A DNA stretch of 19,998 bases from an uncultured Desulfobacterales bacterium (GCA_947259865.1 CAMYNZ010000011.1:1-19998), one strand, 5' to 3'. Counted from the stretch's first letter, positions 1 to 7,206 are shown. Notes: generated from the letters alone by a model not told the origin. A program made the numbers and translations.

Positions 1-16
1 CGTTTCGTGGAAGGTC

Positions 17-357
17 TTTGAAAGGCTAGTATTATGTCCCCGGAATAAGTTGAAAAAGTCATGCAGCGGTTTGAAAGCCTTTTACTCACACCGGCGACCA
101 TTTTGGGGACGCCAGCTGAAGCAGGGCTAAATCAAAAGAACTCGACCTCGCTTACGCTCGGGACTCAGACAGCTTTTGATTTTTACCCGCCAACGGTCTC
201 TGGCGGGTGAATACGCCATAGAACTTTGGCGGGCAAGCGCCCCGCAACAGCAGGCGTCTTTATCCCAAAATGCTCAATGGCGCTCGCAAAAACCTTCCAA
301 ACCTTTAGTTAAATTTGGAACTTATTTGCGGGACACAACACTAGAAGCTCTTTCAAA
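17..357. repeat. Large nested inverted repeat, copy 1
   Basis: A roughly 340-bp imperfect palindrome fills the space before the first Fe-S gene. The left arm (about 17-112) pairs imperfectly with the right arm (about 250-357): TTTGAAAG at 17 matches CTTTCAAA at 350, and CATTTTGGGGACGCC near 98-112 faces GGCGTCTTTATCCCAAAATG at 252-271 in inverted orientation. A second nested pair, AATCAAAAG near 130 and CTTTTGATT near 173, closes the centre. The core recurs at 5476-5706, again directly upstream of a GlcF-like gene. No transposase is encoded, so this looks like a MITE-like or structured-RNA-forming element. Whether it moves or acts in regulation cannot be decided from sequence alone. Confidence 0.8.
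185..236. repeat. Hairpin insert present only in copy 1
   Basis: About 50 bp here have no counterpart in the second copy of the palindrome, which runs directly from the TTTTTGATTTTT segment into GACGCCCCGC. The insert carries its own perfect 8-bp stem, ACCCGCCA (185-192) with TGGCGGGT (201-208), and a further TGGCGGGC at 227-234 that could pair with the same left arm. It looks like a small palindromic unit inserted into a larger one. Confidence 0.6.
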
Positions 358-382
358 AATATAAGCAGGGAAGGTGACATCA

Positions 383-1528
383 ATGAATATTGTGCAGCTA
401 AAGAAGTTGTCATACGACGAGGTGGCCAAATGCAATAAATGCGGATTTTGCCTGCCAAGTTGTCCCACCTATCTGGTCAAGAAGGCAGAGTCTTATTCTG
501 CCAGGGGACGCAATGCCATTACAAGATTTGCCATTGAAAATAAACTGGCGCTGAATGAGGATACGGAAAGAGCCATTTTTACCTGCCTTGGATGCGGCGC
601 CTGCACAGCCGTTTGCCTTTCCAGCGTCAAAACAAAAGATCTCATCTTCCAAAACCGTGAATGTCAGGTTGACACGGGATTTTATCCCAAGGTGGCCAAG
701 CGTCTGGTAAAAATACTCGAGGAAAGCCATAACATCTCGGACGAGGATCAGGAGGATCGCACGGAGTGGCAGGAACTTATCAAAGAACTGCCCGAAGACG
801 CGTTTGAAAAGAAAAAGGCCGACATTGTTTTTTTCGTTGGCTGCGTTGCCTCGTTTTTTCCCATGGTCCAGAAAATCCCCGCCAACATGTCCAAAATTAT
901 GCAATCGGCCGGTGTGGATTTCACCATTCTGGGAGGTGAGGAGTGGTGTTGCGGATTTCCGCTTATCGGTGTAGGGATGCCGGAGAAGCTGGAGGCTATG
1001 AAAGAACATAATCTAAAAAAGGTAGCGGACGTGGGTGCAAAGACCATCGTTTTTACCTGTCCTTCATGCTACCATACCTGGCACCACTTTTATAAACCGG
1101 AAGCAAAGCTGATGCACGCCAGCCAATTGATCCTGGAGTTGATCAAAGACCGCAAAATTGAATTCAAGAATGACGTCTCTGCTGTGGCAACCTATCACGA
1201 TCCCTGCGATCTGGGTAGAAATACCGGTGTTTATGAGGAACCCAGGGAAATAATCAAGTCGATTCCCGGTCTCGAATTTGTGGAGCTTCCCATGAACCGC
1301 AAATTCTCCATATGCTGCGGTGGGGGCGGGAATGTGGAGATGACCGATCCCGAACTCTCTGCTCAAGTTGCCCAAACCAAACTCGATGCCATTAAGGCAG
1401 TCGGAGCAGATACGGTTCTCACCGCATGTCAGCAGTGTGTTCGAACCATGGAAACTCGTGCAAAAAGGTCCAAATCAGACCTGGTCGTAAAAGATCTGAC
1501 CCAACTGGTCGTTGAAGCCATGGGATAA
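383..1528 (+). CDS. GlcF/HdrD-like (Fe-S)-binding oxidoreductase subunit
   Basis: A cytoplasmic electron-carrying subunit of 381 residues. The N-terminus has two ferredoxin-type 4Fe-4S motifs (Cys17/20/23/27 and Cys68/71/74/78). They are followed by two CCG domains: first Cys154, Cys189-190, Cys226, Cys229; second Cys275 in HDPCDLGR, Cys311-312, Cys349, Cys352. This is the architecture of GlcF, LutA-related proteins and the HdrD C-terminus. In such systems the protein passes electrons between an FAD hydroxyacid dehydrogenase and quinone or another carrier. ATG at 383 is preferred over the in-frame GTG at 374, because a GGAAGGTG purine-rich stretch sits at proper distance only from 383. The likely flavin partner is the GlcD-like gene at 3897 or 7321. 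Which one it serves is not settled, and LutB, LutC and GlcE are absent from the window. Confidence 0.9.
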   Translation: MNIVQLKKLSYDEVAKCNKCGFCLPSCPTYLVKKAESYSARGRNAITRFAIENKLALNEDTERAIFTCLGCGACTAVCLSSVKTKDLIFQNRECQVDTGFYPKVAKRLVKILEESHNISDEDQEDRTEWQELIKELPEDAFEKKKADIVFFVGCVASFFPMVQKIPANMSKIMQSAGVDFTILGGEEWCCGFPLIGVGMPEKLEAMKEHNLKKVADVGAKTIVFTCPSCYHTWHHFYKPEAKLMHASQLILELIKDRKIEFKNDVSAVATYHDPCDLGRNTGVYEEPREIIKSIPGLEFVELPMNRKFSICCGGGGNVEMTDPELSAQVAQTKLDAIKAVGADTVLTACQQCVRTMETRAKRSKSDLVVKDLTQLVVEAMG

Positions 1529-1534
1529 GGATTT

Positions 1535-1576
1535 GGTTCAAGGTTCAAAGTTCAAGGTTCAAAGTTGAAAGTTGAA
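1535..1576. repeat. Six tandem heptads of RGTTSAA
   Basis: Exactly six 7-bp units read GGTTCAA, GGTTCAA, AGTTCAA, GGTTCAA, AGTTGAA, AGTTGAA, beginning a few bases after the Fe-S gene stop. Related inverted units (GAACCTTGAAC, ATGAACCCTGAA) reappear at about 1697-1720, on the far side of the palindrome at 1591-1673. The heptads and their inverted relatives therefore bracket it. A similar word, GTTCAGG, occurs at 18075-18124. Confidence 0.8.
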
Positions 1577-1590
1577 TAGCCTTAAACGAT

Positions 1591-1673
1591 GATCGCGGCT
1601 GGAAGCCTCTCCTACAGATAGCCGCTCCCACATTTTCATCATGGATCTGTGGGAGCGGCTTCCAGCCGCGATC
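1591..1673. repeat. REP-like palindrome, copy 1 of 3
   Basis: The left arm starts GATCGCGGCTGGAAGCC and the right arm ends GGCTTCCAGCCGCGATC. The inner arms, GCCGCTCCCAC and GTGGGAGCGGC, flank a TTCATCATGGATCT loop. This copy has an extra degenerate piece (TCTCCTACAGATA) splitting the left arm. The same element occurs at 8724-8788 and 12832-12912. All three copies lie 23-63 bp after a stop codon, which suggests a role at transcript 3' ends or insertion tolerance there. Confidence 0.85.
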
Positions 1674-1732
1674 GTCGGTGAGGGTTTTCCAACCCGGAAC
1701 CTTGAACGATGAACCCTGAAAAAGAGGCTTGA

Positions 1733-2110
1733 ATGCGCAAGATACGGATCACCACAGGGGAAATTTCGGCAACGGCAGAGTTGTTCGAAAATTCAACTGC
1801 CGACGCCATTTGGGATGCTCTGCCGATTGAGGCTCAGATCAACACGTGGGGCGAAGAGATATATTTTGAGATCCCAGTATATCTTGATCAAGCCGATGAC
1901 GCCCGTGAAATCGTGGACATGGGAAATTTAGGTTACTGGCCGACCGGTCATGCGTTCTGCATTTTTTTTGGACCAACACCTGTAAGCCGCGGCAATGAGA
2001 TCAGACCTGCCAGCGCGGTCAACGTGTTCGGCCAGGTCGAAGGGGATGCAACGGGTTTTACCGATGCCGCAGCCGGTAATAGCATCCGGATTGCAAAAGC
2101 CAATAGCTGA
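1733..2110 (+). CDS. Cyclophilin-like fold protein (TM1367-type)
   Basis: A 125-residue protein resembling the TM1367-type cyclophilin-like family (Pfam Cyclophil_like). Recognisable features are the opening beta strand with TTGEISATAEL, the NTWGEEIYFEIPV segment (about 38-50), the GYWPTGHAFCIFFGPTPVS core (about 67-85) and the following EIRPASAVNVFGQVEGD. The family folds like cyclophilin, but its biochemical role is not well established and the typical prolyl-isomerase catalytic set is not evident here. It starts at an ATG preceded by AAAGAGG. It lies between the Fe-S gene and the LarA-like gene, so it may belong to the same transcription unit. No functional link to hydroxyacid metabolism can be read from its sequence. 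Confidence 0.8.
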   Translation: MRKIRITTGEISATAELFENSTADAIWDALPIEAQINTWGEEIYFEIPVYLDQADDAREIVDMGNLGYWPTGHAFCIFFGPTPVSRGNEIRPASAVNVFGQVEGDATGFTDAAAGNSIRIAKANS

Positions 2111-2191
2111 TAAGCTCATGAGCTGGTAAGCTAAAAAAGATTTTTCCATATTTTGAGCTTAACAGCTTAACAACTTATGAACTTAACAGCT
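2105..2191. repeat. 28-nt imperfect inverted repeat overlapping a stop codon
   Basis: The arms at 2105-2132 and 2164-2191 are complementary apart from about five positions, mostly G-U compatible. They are built from AGCT-N4 units (AGCTGATAAGCTCATGAGCT on the left). The left arm includes the TGA of the cyclophilin-like gene. The 31-base loop is A/T rich. There is no run of T after the right arm, so it is not a standard intrinsic terminator on the + strand, though it could block 3' exonucleases. Confidence 0.7.
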
Positions 2192-2278
2192 CTGGTGTGT
2201 TATAGTTGCACATGATTCATTTCGTGAAACGAACAAGAATTACACCCATAAGATGAATCGAAACATTCGGAGGGAGCT

Positions 2279-3706
2279 ATGGACGATAAAATAAAAAAAA
2301 TAATCGCATCTGCCGACATCAGCGACTGGAAGAAAATCAGCGTAGAATTCGGGGATGCTTTCTTTGATATATCTGTCCCACCACAGTGTGATGTCCTCCA
2401 CATGAAAAGAATGCCCTGTCTTGCACATTCCGCAGAGGAAATCTCGAATGCGCTGAACAACCCCATCGAATCACCGACGCTGCCGGAAATTATTCGTTCC
2501 AAGGACAAGCCTGCGGATAATTTAACCGTATGTGTCACGGTCTCAGATATTACAAGGCCTGCGCCCTATGGCGGAGAAAATGGCATCTTGCTGCCCCTTT
2601 TTAAAATCATTGAGCAGGCCGGTGTGAAACGGGAAAACATCGTCATCGTGATCGGCAATGGTATGCACCGCGCAAGCACCCTGGAAGAAAGGATTAAAAT
2701 GTACGGCCAGGATGTCGTGGATAACTATCAAATCGTCGATCATAATTGTGAGGATATGTCGACCCTGGTATTGGCTGCCCACACCAAGAGGGGTACCGAC
2801 GTACATTTAAATAAAATTTTTTACACCGCCGATGTTAAGATCATTACCGGGCTTGTTGAAAGCCATTTTATGGCAGGTGTATCCGGCGGAAGAAAAGCCG
2901 TATGTCCGGCCCTGGTAAACACCAAAACCATTCAAAAGTTTCACGGCGTGGATTTTCTCGAGCATCCCAATGCGACCAATTTAATCCTGGACGGGAATCC
3001 GTGTCATGAGGAATCATTGGAAGTCGCTGAGACGGTCGGTGTTGATTTTATGATCAGCACGACACTGGACAACAATTTGTGCATAACCGGGGTTTTTGCG
3101 GGAGATCTGGTCAAAGCCCATCTGGCGGCTGTCGAGGCAATGCGGGAATTTGTCCAAATACCGATCGCTGAGCCCTATGACGTGGTTTTGACAAATGGCA
3201 GTTATGTGGGCAGAGACCATTATCAAAGCGTCAAGGCAGCGGTCAATGCCATGCCGGCCGTCAGGGAAAACGGCCTGATCGTTATGGTTGCCAATAATTG
3301 CGACGCCGAACCGATCGGGTCCCGGGAATATCAAACATTATTGCATCTATTTAAAATCCTGGGACCGGATGGATATATTTCTGTTCTGAAAAACCCGGAC
3401 TGGATTTTTACAAAAGATCAATGGGAACCTGAAATGTGGGGAAAACCCTTCCGCAAGGTTGGTGTGGACGGGCTCATATACTGCTCGCCGCAAATACCGG
3501 AAGAAGATTTTAAGATCATCCCGGGAATAAGCGGATATGAATTTATCCAAAATAATTCGGACTTTGGCTCTATGATGGAAAAGGCCGCTGCCATGTTTCA
3601 AAACGCAGTCATCTATGCCGGACATCATCCCCGATTTAACGGAAGAAAACCCTCCATGGCTGTTATTGCCGAGGGTCCCTACGCAATTCCAATGGCTAAA
3701 GCTTAG
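2279..3706 (+). CDS. LarA-family nickel-dependent 2-hydroxyacid racemase
   Basis: A 475-residue member of the LarA/DUF2088 family, which racemises or epimerises 2-hydroxyacids using a nickel-pincer nucleotide. DITRP (90-94), GMHR (128-131), the EShF-type His196, SGGRK with Lys206, and His222 are all visible. The spacing of His130, His196, Lys206 and His222 exactly reproduces that of L. plantarum LarA His108, His174, Lys184 and His200 (a constant offset of 22). The cofactor-attachment lysine and the catalytic and nickel-ligand histidines are therefore retained. A strong GGAGGGAG site precedes the ATG. The maturation genes larB, larC and larE are not in this window. Substrate is uncertain: family members act on lactate, malate, 2-hydroxyglutarate and others. 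Placement between Fe-S and FAD hydroxyacid dehydrogenase genes suggests it feeds the enantiomer those enzymes accept. Confidence 0.88.
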   Translation: MDDKIKKIIASADISDWKKISVEFGDAFFDISVPPQCDVLHMKRMPCLAHSAEEISNALNNPIESPTLPEIIRSKDKPADNLTVCVTVSDITRPAPYGGENGILLPLFKIIEQAGVKRENIVIVIGNGMHRASTLEERIKMYGQDVVDNYQIVDHNCEDMSTLVLAAHTKRGTDVHLNKIFYTADVKIITGLVESHFMAGVSGGRKAVCPALVNTKTIQKFHGVDFLEHPNATNLILDGNPCHEESLEVAETVGVDFMISTTLDNNLCITGVFAGDLVKAHLAAVEAMREFVQIPIAEPYDVVLTNGSYVGRDHYQSVKAAVNAMPAVRENGLIVMVANNCDAEPIGSREYQTLLHLFKILGPDGYISVLKNPDWIFTKDQWEPEMWGKPFRKVGVDGLIYCSPQIPEEDFKIIPGISGYEFIQNNSDFGSMMEKAAAMFQNAVIYAGHHPRFNGRKPSMAVIAEGPYAIPMAKA

Positions 3707-3758
3707 AAGTGGCTTCAAAACGGCGGCTTCGGTTCAAACGCCAGGCATGGAACGATAG

Positions 3759-3804
3759 GTCCGCCGTCGCTTACAAAGCTATGGCGCGACCAGTCCGCCG
3801 TCGC
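3759..3804. repeat. 12-bp direct repeat GTCCGCCGTCGC
   Basis: GTCCGCCGTCGC occurs at 3759-3770 and again at 3793-3804, in the 190-bp spacer between the LarA-like gene and the first GlcD-like gene. Apart from this pair and the ribosome binding site at 3887-3892, I see no other clear structure in the spacer. Confidence 0.6.
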
Positions 3805-3896
3805 ACCTTCTAGCTCGCCGATCCCAGCCGTAACAACCCTTTTGCTTACGCTGGGCCCGGACGTCAGAGTTACGGACCGGGTGAATAAGGAGTCAT

Positions 3897-5279
3897 ATGA
3901 TGGAACCAAGAATCACGGCGTCCTTGACAGATATCGTTGGTCAGGAGAACTTCACTGACAGTTTGATCGATCTTATCGCTTACGCCAAGGATGCATCGGA
4001 ATTTAAGCACCGGCCAGACGCAGCGGTTTGGCCGATCAATACCGAGCAAATTTCAAAAATCCTTAAGCTGGCCACCAAAGAGAAGTTTCCTGTGATTGCT
4101 CGAGGGGCCGGGACGTCATTGGCCGGTCTGGCCGTACCCCAGCAGGGCGGTGTGGTTCTCGATCTCGGGCGTATGGACGAAATTATCGAAATCAACATCG
4201 AAGATCGTTTGGCCATTGTACAGCCGGGAGTCGTCTACGACGATTTGGCAAGGGCCCTGGCACCCCACGGATTTTTCTTCCCGCCCGATCCAGCCAGCGG
4301 TGCCGTCTGTACCCTCGGAGGCAATGTGGCCACTAACGCCGGGGGGATCAAGGGCGCCAAGTACGGCACCACCAGGGATTATGTTCTGGCCCTGGAGGTG
4401 GTACTTTCCGACGGAAAGGTTTTGCATACGGGATCCAAGTGCATGAAGAGTGTTTCCGGTTTTGATGTGACCCGGCTTTTCGTAGGCTCTGAAGGAACCT
4501 TGGGGGTAATTACAGAGATTACCTTCAAAATAAATCCCAAACCGCCCCTTACCCGAACCGCCATGGCCACTTTCAATATCCTGGAAGACGCTGGCAGGGC
4601 TGTAAGCGAAATAATGTATTCCGGCATCCTCCCCAGTGCACTTGAGGTGATTAATCAACAAACCCTTATCGCCATAAACCAGAATACCGACTTGAATCTT
4701 CCAGAAGTGGAGGCCATCCTGGTGGCGGAAACTGACGGGTATACCCGGGAAGAGGTAGAGTTCCAGCTTGCCGAAATCATTGCCATATTTAATAAAAACA
4801 ACGCGTCAACTGTCAGAAAAGCCGAATCCCAGGAGGAAGCTGAAGCGCTGTGGAAAGCGCGAAAATCGGCCTACGGTGTTATGGCTCGGATCAATTACAA
4901 TCTATTTGTCGAGGACTTGAGTGTACCCATGTCTAAAGTGGCCAAAACCCTGAGGGTGATCTCTGGTATTGAAGAAAAGTATAATCTCAAAATTCCCACG
5001 GTCGGTCACATCGGTGACGGGAACCTCCACCCTGCTATCAGCTATGATGGGACGAACCCTGAGGAGGTAAAGCAGGTTGAAGCGGCCACAGAGGAGCTTT
5101 TCGAAAAGATTATCGCATTGGGAGGTACGCTGACCGGGGAACACGGCATCGGACTGGCCAAAGCACCCCTCATGCCCCTTGAGCACGAGGATGTGGCCAT
5201 GGAGGTGATGCGCTCATTGAAGCGGCTCTTCGACCCCTATAATATACTCAACCCGGGTAAAATGGGTTTGGAGGTATAA
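3897..5279 (+). CDS. GlcD-like FAD-binding D-2-hydroxyacid dehydrogenase
   Basis: A 460-residue flavoprotein of the vanillyl-alcohol-oxidase fold (FAD_binding_4 plus FAD-oxidase C domain). FAD-binding signatures are ARGAGTSLAG (68-77), the PPDPAS segment (129-134), GGNVATNAGG (141-150) and FVGSEGTLG (195-203). The C-terminal substrate/metal region has HIGDGNLHPA (371-380, with His371 and His378) and TGEHGIG (413-419). The family oxidises glycolate, D-lactate, D-2-hydroxyglutarate or similar acids to 2-oxoacids. Two adjacent ATGs are available. AAGGAG at 3887-3892 is better spaced for the second, at 3900, so the true protein may lack the first Met. Electrons probably go to a neighbouring CCG Fe-S protein. 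The exact substrate is unknown. Confidence 0.9.
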   Translation: MMEPRITASLTDIVGQENFTDSLIDLIAYAKDASEFKHRPDAAVWPINTEQISKILKLATKEKFPVIARGAGTSLAGLAVPQQGGVVLDLGRMDEIIEINIEDRLAIVQPGVVYDDLARALAPHGFFFPPDPASGAVCTLGGNVATNAGGIKGAKYGTTRDYVLALEVVLSDGKVLHTGSKCMKSVSGFDVTRLFVGSEGTLGVITEITFKINPKPPLTRTAMATFNILEDAGRAVSEIMYSGILPSALEVINQQTLIAINQNTDLNLPEVEAILVAETDGYTREEVEFQLAEIIAIFNKNNASTVRKAESQEEAEALWKARKSAYGVMARINYNLFVEDLSVPMSKVAKTLRVISGIEEKYNLKIPTVGHIGDGNLHPAISYDGTNPEEVKQVEAATEELFEKIIALGGTLTGEHGIGLAKAPLMPLEHEDVAMEVMRSLKRLFDPYNILNPGKMGLEV

Positions 5280-5379
5280 CATGACCCATGGCCAAGTCCT
5301 ATTATTGGGTCCGAGCCATGAACCGTTAATCTTATGATAAATTAGCGATACTGGATGCTCGATACAGGATAAATTAATT

Positions 5380-5454
5380 ACAATCAAGTTTGATTGTCCT
5401 GTAGTAAATCTTAAATCGTCTCGGACCGTCATTCCGGCGGACCCCGGAATCCAG
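5380..5454. repeat. Two short palindromes in the 5280-5475 spacer
   Basis: ACAATCAA (5380-5387) pairs perfectly with TTGATTGT (5390-5397). A second palindrome, ATTCCGG-CGGAC-CCCGGAAT near 5431-5450 followed by CCAG, resembles the common proteobacterial REP-like word ATTCCGG...CCGGAATCCAG. Nothing coding is visible between 5280 and 5720. Confidence 0.6.
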
Positions 5455-5475
5455 GCGTTTAAATAGTCTTGTGGT

Positions 5476-5706
5476 GGTTTGAAAGCATTTTGCTCGCACC
5501 GGCGACCATTTTGGGGACGCCAGCTGAAGCCGGGCTAAATCAAAAGAACTCGACCTCGCTTACGCTCGGGACTCAGACAGCTTTTGATTTTTGACGCCCC
5601 GCTATAGCAGGCGTCTTTATCCCAAAATGCTCAATGGTGCTCACAAAACACTTTCAAACCTCCAGTTGAATTTTATAACTTATCTGTAGGAAGCAACACT
5701 AGCAGT
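5476..5706. repeat. Large nested inverted repeat, copy 2
   Basis: A second copy of the element at 17-357. GGTTTGAAAG at 5476 pairs with CTTTCAAACC ending at 5660, followed inwards by the paired CATTTTGGGGACGCC and GGCGTCTTTATCCCAAAATG blocks and the AATCAAAAG/CTTTTGATT inner stem. Similarity to copy 1 continues past the core to about 5706 (AACTTATCTGTAGGAAGCAACACTAG in its corresponding part is diverged from copy 1). The outer left arm is degenerate compared with copy 1, and the 50-bp hairpin insert is absent. It ends about 15 bp before the second GlcF-like gene. Confidence 0.8.
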
Positions 5707-5720
5707 CAGGGAGTCGAAAA

Positions 5721-6827
5721 ATGGAGGCCAAATACGACTTCACCAGAAAATTCCGCGATCAGGTTCTACGATGCTCCAATTGTGGATTCTGTCGGGCGAG
5801 ATGCCCGGTTTTCGGTCTGACAAAACGTCCTGCCTTTAACGCCCGCGGCAAAATGCTGGTTCTCAAGGAGGTCATGGACGGAACCATCGACCTGGGCGAC
5901 GAACTCATCGAAACACTCTTCCAGTGCACCACCTGTGCCAGTTGTTCGGAGCAATGTCCGTCGGGTGTCAACGTGCCCGAAATCATCAAACAGGTAAGAA
6001 AAGATATGGTACATATCGGTTCCTGCCATCCCGCCTTTGTGGGGATGAATAAAGTCCTTCAAAAACACACCAACATCTACGCCGAAGATGAACCCGAGGA
6101 TTTTGCAAGGCAACGAAATAGGAAGGCCGAGTATATTTACTTTATCGGATGTGTGGGATCTTACCGGGAAGATAGGCCGACCCTGGCGACCCTGGATCTC
6201 TTAGACCGCCTCGAGGTGGATTATACCCTGATCGATGAAGTCTGCTGCAGCGGTGTGTTGAAAGACATAGGCTATGAGATCAACGAAGACCTGGCCCACA
6301 AAAACATGGAACGCATCCTGGCCACGGGTGCAAAAACGGTCATAACAGGCTGTCCTTATTGTTTACGAACCTTTAATGACCGGCAACCGTATAACCGGCT
6401 CAGAGATGAGGATGTCAACGTCATTCATATCAGCCAGTTCTTGAAGGATTTTGATCTGAACGTGAAGACGGACAAACGGGTCACCTATCATGACCCCTGT
6501 GATCTGGGAAGACATTGCGGAATTTATGAAGAGCCCCGGAAGATTGTCCGTAAAATCGCACCCAATTTTGTGGAGATGCAACGGACCCGTGCCGATGCTC
6601 TCTGCTGCGGCGCCGGCGGGGGAGTGAGAGGTGCCTATGCCAAAAACTCCATTGCCATGGCTCGCCTGCGCTTGAAGGAAGTTGAGCAAGTAGGAGCGGA
6701 CATTTTGCTCACGGATTGTAACAGCTGCGTCCACAACCTGAGTAATGCCAAGTTGAGGGCACACAAATTCAAGATCTACACGATAACCCAGTTCATCAAC
6801 CAGCTGATGAATCAAGAGCAAGAATAA
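5721..6827 (+). CDS. Second GlcF/HdrD-like (Fe-S)-binding protein
   Basis: A 368-residue protein with the same architecture as the first Fe-S gene. Two 4Fe-4S motifs lie at Cys18/21/24/28 and Cys69/72/75/79. CCG domain one has Cys144, Cys175-176, Cys211, Cys214; CCG domain two has Cys260 (HDPCDLGR), Cys295-296, Cys333, Cys336. The two proteins share the HDPCDLGR...YEEPR segment closely but differ elsewhere; for example, CCSG here replaces CCGFP in the first CCG motif. They look like paralogues rather than a recent duplicate. GGGAG at 5708-5712 supports the start. The neighbouring flavoproteins at 3897 and 7321 are the obvious electron partners. An HdrD-like or membrane-linked acceptor is inferred. 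Confidence 0.9.
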   Translation: MEAKYDFTRKFRDQVLRCSNCGFCRARCPVFGLTKRPAFNARGKMLVLKEVMDGTIDLGDELIETLFQCTTCASCSEQCPSGVNVPEIIKQVRKDMVHIGSCHPAFVGMNKVLQKHTNIYAEDEPEDFARQRNRKAEYIYFIGCVGSYREDRPTLATLDLLDRLEVDYTLIDEVCCSGVLKDIGYEINEDLAHKNMERILATGAKTVITGCPYCLRTFNDRQPYNRLRDEDVNVIHISQFLKDFDLNVKTDKRVTYHDPCDLGRHCGIYEEPRKIVRKIAPNFVEMQRTRADALCCGAGGGVRGAYAKNSIAMARLRLKEVEQVGADILLTDCNSCVHNLSNAKLRAHKFKIYTITQFINQLMNQEQE

Positions 6828-6894
6828 AGTCGATCGTTGTTCAAATCAAGTTTCTCCTGTAAGGCCTGTCACAAGTTTAAACCTGAATTTTGCA

Positions 6895-7013
6895 TGAAAA
6901 TTGATGAGAATCTTGTAAATAAAAGAAAAAGCGGGTAATTACAAAATCATTTCGCCATACATTATACCTAAGTGTTATATCGTATGATGATCTTTTTTTC
7001 TCATCAATTTTCA
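6895..7013. repeat. 119-bp segment bounded by a perfect 16-nt inverted repeat
   Basis: TGAAAATTGATGAGAA (6895-6910) is the exact reverse complement of TTCTCATCAATTTTCA (6998-7013). The 87 bp between them are A/T rich and non-coding. The segment lies 68 bp after the second Fe-S gene. A run of seven T (6993-6999) lies at the inner edge of the right arm. It could be a small non-autonomous element or a long-range stem in the mRNA. Confidence 0.75.
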
Positions 7014-7025
7014 CCCCAAGGGCGA

Positions 7026-7050
7026 CCCGGAGGCTTCCATGCCCTCCGGG
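7026..7050. repeat. GC-rich hairpin CCCGGAGG/CCTCCGGG
   Basis: CCCGGAGG (7026-7033) and CCTCCGGG (7043-7050) form a perfect 8-bp stem with a 9-base loop. No U-run follows on the + strand, so a terminator role is doubtful. Confidence 0.65.
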
Positions 7051-7074
7051 CTGCAGCTTACAGCGCCTACGTTA

Positions 7075-7113
7075 TTAAAGGCTCGCAATAGTCCACTATG
7101 GCTTCGCCTTTAA
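7075..7113. repeat. 39-bp imperfect palindrome
   Basis: TTAAAGGC (7075-7082) pairs with GCCTTTAA (7106-7113), and the centre is ATAGT-CC-ACTAT (7089-7100). This is in the 493-bp non-coding spacer between the second Fe-S gene and the second flavoprotein. It has no obvious terminator tail. Confidence 0.6.
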
Positions 7114-7177
7114 GTGCCTTGCATATGAAAGCCTCCGACTCGTGCAAATTCCAGGTTATACCTGTTCCATAATTTCA

Positions 7178-7206
7178 TTGAATTCGTCTTGATATCCCTA
7201 TATTAA
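7178..7206 (+). promoter_or_regulatory. Weak sigma70-like promoter candidate
   Basis: TTGAAT (7178-7183) and TATTAA (7201-7206) are separated by 17 bp, and each matches the consensus at four of six positions. It lies 115 bp before the second flavoprotein start, downstream of a spacer rich in hairpins that may insulate it from the Fe-S gene. This is pattern matching only. Confidence 0.2.

Noticed and set aside
176..364. 62-residue open frame before the first Fe-S gene
   Set aside because: It lies wholly inside the palindromic repeat, lacks a good ribosome site and shows no family resemblance. The matching region of copy 2 does not keep the frame.
374..382. GTG start giving three extra residues on the first Fe-S protein
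   Set aside because: The purine-rich site GGAAGGTG overlaps this GTG. Spacing fits only the ATG at 383.
383..1528. Assignment as LutA of a lutABC L-lactate system
   Set aside because: LutB and LutC are absent, and the protein has N-terminal 4Fe-4S motifs plus two CCG domains, as in GlcF. LutA has only the CCG part.
4116..4661. 181-residue minus-strand frame opposite the first flavoprotein
   Set aside because: It is a shadow of the GlcD-like gene, whose motifs run continuously on the + strand.
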